From an uncultured Verrucomicrobiota bacterium (GTDB lineage Bacteria; Verrucomicrobiota; Kiritimatiellia; RFP12; UBA1067): a stretch of DNA of 6,417 nt. A program made the translations under genes and the position numbers. This document shows positions 3,713 through 6,417 of this stretch, piece by piece (the stretch's first letter is position 1; the number at the start of each line of letters is the position of its first letter). The stretch spans positions 1 through 6,417 of the forward strand of contig CAMOHV010000072.1 of assembly GCA_946615275.1 (NCBI GenBank), read 5' to 3'. The notes beneath the pieces were generated by a model. The model was not told where the DNA came from. It saw only the letters and a list, made by a program, of their open reading frames with translations, and ran no database searches.

Positions 3713-5677
3713 GTGGGCGGTCTCTTCAAGCTTGTCTCCAAGTTCAAGCCCACCGGCGACCAGCCGGAGGCCATAGACGCGCTCGTCAAGGGCCTCGAGG
3801 GCGGGTCGCAGCGCCTTGTGCTGCAGGGCGTCACCGGCAGCGGCAAGACGTTCACCATGGCGAACCTGATAGCGAGGTGGAACCGCCCCACGCTCGTCCT
3901 CTCGCACAACAAGACCCTCGCGGCGCAGCTCTTCGCGGAGCTGAAGGGGTTCTTCCCGGAGAACGCCGTGGAGTACTTCATCTCCTACTACGACTACTAC
4001 CAGCCGGAGGCGTACATCCCGCAGACGGACACCTACATCGAGAAGGACGCCGCCATCAACGAGGAGATCGAGCGCTACCGCCTCGCCGCCACGAACGCGC
4101 TCATAGCGCGGCGCGACGTGGTGGTGGTGGCGTCCGTCTCGTGCATATACGGCCTGGGGGAGTCCACGGAGTACAGGAACCTGGCGGTGGGGTTCAAGGT
4201 CGGAGAGGCGATGTCGCGCGGCGAGCTGATAGAGCGCCTAGTGGCGGCGCAGTACGTCCGGAACGACTACGACTACGCTCCGGGGACGTTCCGCGCGCGC
4301 GGCGACGTGCTGGACATCTTCCCGGCATACTCGACCGAGGGCGTGCGCGTGGAGTTCTTCGGCGACGAGATAGACTCCATCCGCCAGCTCATCCTGCCCG
4401 ACTTCCACACTGGCGTCTCCATGCCCGCCTGCGTCGTGACGCCCGCCAAGCAGTTCGTGATGCCCAAGGACAAGATGGAGGCCGCGTACGCGCGCATCGA
4501 GGCCGAGCTCAAGGAGCGCCTCGCCTACTTCGAGGGCGCCAAGAAGTACCTCGAGGCGCAGCGCCTCAAGGAGCGCACCGAATACGACATCGAGATGATG
4601 CGCGAGCTCGGGTACTGCAACGGCATCGAGAACTACTCGCGCCCTCTCACCGGCCGCGCGCCGGGCGAGCCGCCGGAATGCCTTCTGGACTACTTCCCCG
4701 ACGACTTCCTCGTTATCGTGGACGAGTCGCACGTGGCCGTCCCCCAGCTGAGGGCCATGTTCAACGGCGACCAGGCGCGCAAGCAGAAGCTGGTGGACTA
4801 CGGCTTCCGCCTCCCGAGCGCGAAGGACAACCGCCCGCTCAAGTTCGACGAGTTCGAGAGGAAGGTCCACCAGATCGTCTTCACGAGCGCCACGCCTGGC
4901 GACTGGGAGTATTCCGTCTCCGACGTCGTGGCCGAGCAGGTGATACGCCCCACGGGGCTTCTGGACCCAGAGATAGAGATACGCCCCCTCAAGGGCCAGA
5001 TCGACGACCTCATCGCCGAGGTGCGCAAGGTGGCGGAGAAGGGCGACCGCGTCCTCGTGACCACCCTCACCAAGCGCTCCGCCGAGGACCTAACGGCGTA
5101 TCTGCACGAGGTGGGGCTGCGCGTCGAGTACCTGCACAGCGACATCGACGCCCTCGAGCGCGTCGCCATCCTCGGCCGCCTCCGCAAGGGAGAGTTCGAC
5201 TGCCTCGTGGGCATCAACCTCCTCCGCGAGGGCCTCGACTTCCCCGAGGTTGCTCTCGTCGCGATCCTGGACGCCGACAAGGAGGGCTTCCTGCGCTCCA
5301 CCACGTCGCTCGTCCAGACGGCGGGCCGCTGCGCGCGCCACGTGAAGGGCCGCGTCATCCTCTACGCCGACCACCAGACCGACGCCATACGCGACCTCCT
5401 TCGCATCACGAAGCGCCACCGCGAGAAGCAGATCGCCTACAACAAGGCGCACCACATCACCCCGAAGAGCGTCAAGCGCGCCATCAACGAATCGGTGTAC
5501 GTATATTCCGAGACGAAGAGGAAGGGCGCGCCAGGGAAGGTGGCCGCGGCGGAGGTGGACGACGTGCGCGAGACGATCGCCGCCCTGCAGGCCGAGATGC
5601 TCGAGGCGGCCGACGCGCTGGAGTTCGAGCGCGCCGCCTATATCCGCGACCAGATAAAGGCGCTCAAAGCGCGTTGA
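3713..5677 (+). CDS. uvrB: Excinuclease ABC subunit B (UvrB)
   Basis: This 654-residue helicase-like damage-verification subunit of nucleotide excision repair is loaded by UvrA and recruits UvrC. It is close to the usual length (673 in E. coli). In order: Walker A GVTGSGKT (39-46); the DNA-clamping beta hairpin YYDYYQPEAYIP (92-103), with Tyr at 92, 93, 95, 96 and 101; the UvrA-interaction region (about 150-250); Walker B DESH (337-340); FTSATP (390-395); GINLLREGLDFPEV (500-513); and motif VI QTAGRCARHVKG (535-546) with R539 and R542 kept. The C-terminal UVR domain (about 616-652) carries LEFERAAYIRDQIKAL for UvrC contact. The start is GTG, giving FKLVSKFKPTGDQPEAI as in the family. It lies 10 nt after kdsA and is probably co-transcribed from the kdsA promoter. 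Motif VI differs slightly from the common QTIGRAARN. A long arginine-rich frame overlapping it is a GC-rich shadow. Confidence 0.98.
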   Translation: MGGLFKLVSKFKPTGDQPEAIDALVKGLEGGSQRLVLQGVTGSGKTFTMANLIARWNRPTLVLSHNKTLAAQLFAELKGFFPENAVEYFISYYDYYQPEAYIPQTDTYIEKDAAINEEIERYRLAATNALIARRDVVVVASVSCIYGLGESTEYRNLAVGFKVGEAMSRGELIERLVAAQYVRNDYDYAPGTFRARGDVLDIFPAYSTEGVRVEFFGDEIDSIRQLILPDFHTGVSMPACVVTPAKQFVMPKDKMEAAYARIEAELKERLAYFEGAKKYLEAQRLKERTEYDIEMMRELGYCNGIENYSRPLTGRAPGEPPECLLDYFPDDFLVIVDESHVAVPQLRAMFNGDQARKQKLVDYGFRLPSAKDNRPLKFDEFERKVHQIVFTSATPGDWEYSVSDVVAEQVIRPTGLLDPEIEIRPLKGQIDDLIAEVRKVAEKGDRVLVTTLTKRSAEDLTAYLHEVGLRVEYLHSDIDALERVAILGRLRKGEFDCLVGINLLREGLDFPEVALVAILDADKEGFLRSTTSLVQTAGRCARHVKGRVILYADHQTDAIRDLLRITKRHREKQIAYNKAHHITPKSVKRAINESVYVYSETKRKGAPGKVAAAEVDDVRETIAALQAEMLEAADALEFERAAYIRDQIKALKAR

Positions 5678-5709
5678 CGCCCCGCCGGGCCGTGCCCATA
5701 TTTCACCGC

Positions 5710-5738
5710 TTGCTTTTCCCGCGCCTATTTGGTATCAT
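5710..5738 (+). promoter_or_regulatory. Promoter of the secreted LamG-like gene
   Basis: TTGCTT (5710-5715) is spaced 17 nt from TATCAT (5733-5738), which has TG at 5730-5731 (extended -10). Initiation near 5745 would give a leader of about 30 nt. With no clear terminator after uvrB, this promoter suggests an independent transcription unit, though read-through is possible. Confidence 0.65.
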
Positions 5739-5765
5739 AGGGGCATTGGGATTTACACGCCCGAA

Positions 5766-5771
5766 AGGAGG
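5766..5771 (+). promoter_or_regulatory. Strong Shine-Dalgarno choosing the second of two tandem ATGs
   Basis: AGGAGG, within AAAGGAGG, ends 5 nt before the ATG at 5777 and only 2 nt before the ATG at 5774. Spacing therefore favours 5777 as the start. The two choices differ by a single Met. Confidence 0.75.
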
Positions 5772-5776
5772 AAATG

Positions 5777-6417
5777 ATGAAACTGGCAAAATCTATCGTT
5801 TTAGGAGGGGGTGGTAAATTATCCCTTCTGTCCGCCACGGCTCTTCTTTCAGCCGTCGCGAGCGGCGGACTCCTCTACGAGCCGTCGAACTACGCCGCAC
5901 GTGGCAATCTTCTTCTCCAGCTCGACGGCATCCGCAACGTCGGCATGACGAAAGGCCATGACAACGCGGCGGCGAAATGGGTCGATCTGGCCGCCGGGAA
6001 CGAGGCGACCTTCGGGAACGTCACCGGCTCGGGCATCACGAGCGAATGGGCGGAAGACGGCTACGTCTTCGGCGGCGGCGAATACGGTATAATGAAGAAC
6101 ACCGTCGATCCCGTCAACTGCTTCACGGTCCAGATCGTCTGCGACATGAAGCCCTCCGAGCAGAAGTCGAAATATCCCTCGCTTTTCGGCGCGGCGGACG
6201 ACAAGTGCAACTTCTATACCTACGGCACCGGCAACAAGGTCATGTTCAAGACGGCGCTCGGCACCAACGTCGGCTTGGAGAACTGGGGCGGCAAGTATTT
6301 GACGGCCATGTACTACGAGGCCGGCAAGACGTCGTTCCAGAGCGCTACGGGCTCCGCCCCCGCGAAGGGCGCCTCGACCTCTTCCGTCTATGCGCAGACG
6401 TTTTGCATCGGCAGCGT
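5777..6417 (+). CDS. Secreted LamG-like (concanavalin A-type) surface protein, 3' partial
   Basis: An open frame runs from 5777 to the window edge (213 complete codons, no stop). Residues 1-14 (MKLAKSIVLGGGGK) form a basic, Gly-rich n-region, and residues 15-28 (LSLLSATALLSAVA) a hydrophobic core. Together they look like a signal peptide cleaved near residue 28-31. The mature start contains NLLLQLDGIRNVGMTKGHDNAAAKW (44-68), WAEDGYVFGGGEYG (91-104), FTVQIVCDM (116-124) and YPSLFGA (133-139). This order (a 'body of interest' line, an Asp-rich W-x-DL segment, a filled-in figure, then a strand describing general appearance) recalls LamG-like jelly-roll domains, by pattern recognition only. Such proteins are exported and often large, with surface anchoring or carbohydrate contact; the C-terminal part that would show this is outside the window. 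Cys at 115, 122, 144 and 210 could form disulfides. It follows uvrB by 99 nt under its own promoter. Confidence 0.75.
   Translation, partial: MKLAKSIVLGGGGKLSLLSATALLSAVASGGLLYEPSNYAARGNLLLQLDGIRNVGMTKGHDNAAAKWVDLAAGNEATFGNVTGSGITSEWAEDGYVFGGGEYGIMKNTVDPVNCFTVQIVCDMKPSEQKSKYPSLFGAADDKCNFYTYGTGNKVMFKTALGTNVGLENWGGKYLTAMYYEAGKTSFQSATGSAPAKGASTSSVYAQTFCIGS

Noticed and set aside
5660..5697. Short hairpins after or at the end of uvrB (GCGC-TCAAA-GCGC; GCGT-TG-ACGC; GGGC-CGT-GCCC)
   Set aside because: Stems of four pairs without a T run; not convincing as an intrinsic terminator.
3877..5817. 646-codon plus-strand frame overlapping uvrB
   Set aside because: Composition is extremely Arg/Gly/Pro-rich, as expected for a shifted reading of GC-rich coding sequence; UvrB in the other frame is unmistakable.
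6086..6093. TATAAT inside the LamG-like gene
   Set aside because: Within an open coding frame (codons GGT-ATA-ATG) with no suitable downstream gene start; coincidence.
1..6417. CRISPR array, insertion sequence, phage or toxin-antitoxin module
   Set aside because: No regularly spaced repeats, transposase, integrase or paired toxin-antitoxin genes were seen on either strand.

Overview
The window is GC-rich chromosomal DNA with densely packed plus-strand genes. KdsA (a 3-deoxy-octulosonate/KDO pathway enzyme) implies a Gram-negative outer membrane. The secreted GH88 unsaturated-uronyl hydrolase implies growth on animal glycosaminoglycans or plant/algal polyuronides. The last gene looks like the large secreted LamG-like surface proteins that I associate from memory with gut Kiritimatiellota/Verrucomicrobiota (PVC group). 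That assignment is an inference; no rRNA or other phylogenetic marker is present to settle it.

Layout. (1) Positions 2-130 hold the Lys/Glu-rich C-terminal tail of an unidentified gene, which overlaps by ATGA the start of a secreted GH88 hydrolase (127-1344). (2) After a short gap with a good promoter comes a two-gene operon: a 57-residue 2[4Fe-4S] ferredoxin (1443-1616), and, overlapping it by ATGA, a membrane protein of the ArsP_2/'putative manganese transporter' type (1613-2455). A hairpin plus T8 tract that begins inside the transporter's last codons looks like the terminator. (3) A tRNA-Val(GAC) with encoded CCA follows (2527-2603). (4) A 226-bp stretch of lower GC separates it from kdsA. 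It contains a possible 53-codon minus-strand ORF that ends inside the tRNA gene, and an AT-rich core that reads as an extended -10 element on both strands. (5) kdsA (2830-3702) and uvrB (3713-5677) are 10 nt apart and probably co-transcribed. (6) A well-formed promoter and a strong Shine-Dalgarno precede a secreted LamG-like protein (5777 onward) that is cut by the window edge.

The genes belong to separate processes: polysaccharide catabolism, metal/redox handling, translation, lipopolysaccharide synthesis, DNA repair and the cell surface. No single undescribed multi-gene system is evident. The most unusual points are the coupled ferredoxin-metal transporter pair, the minus-strand ORF and opposed -10 elements beside the tRNA, the tRNA T-loop with C at position 55, and the recurrence of a TGn extended -10 at all four proposed forward promoters.
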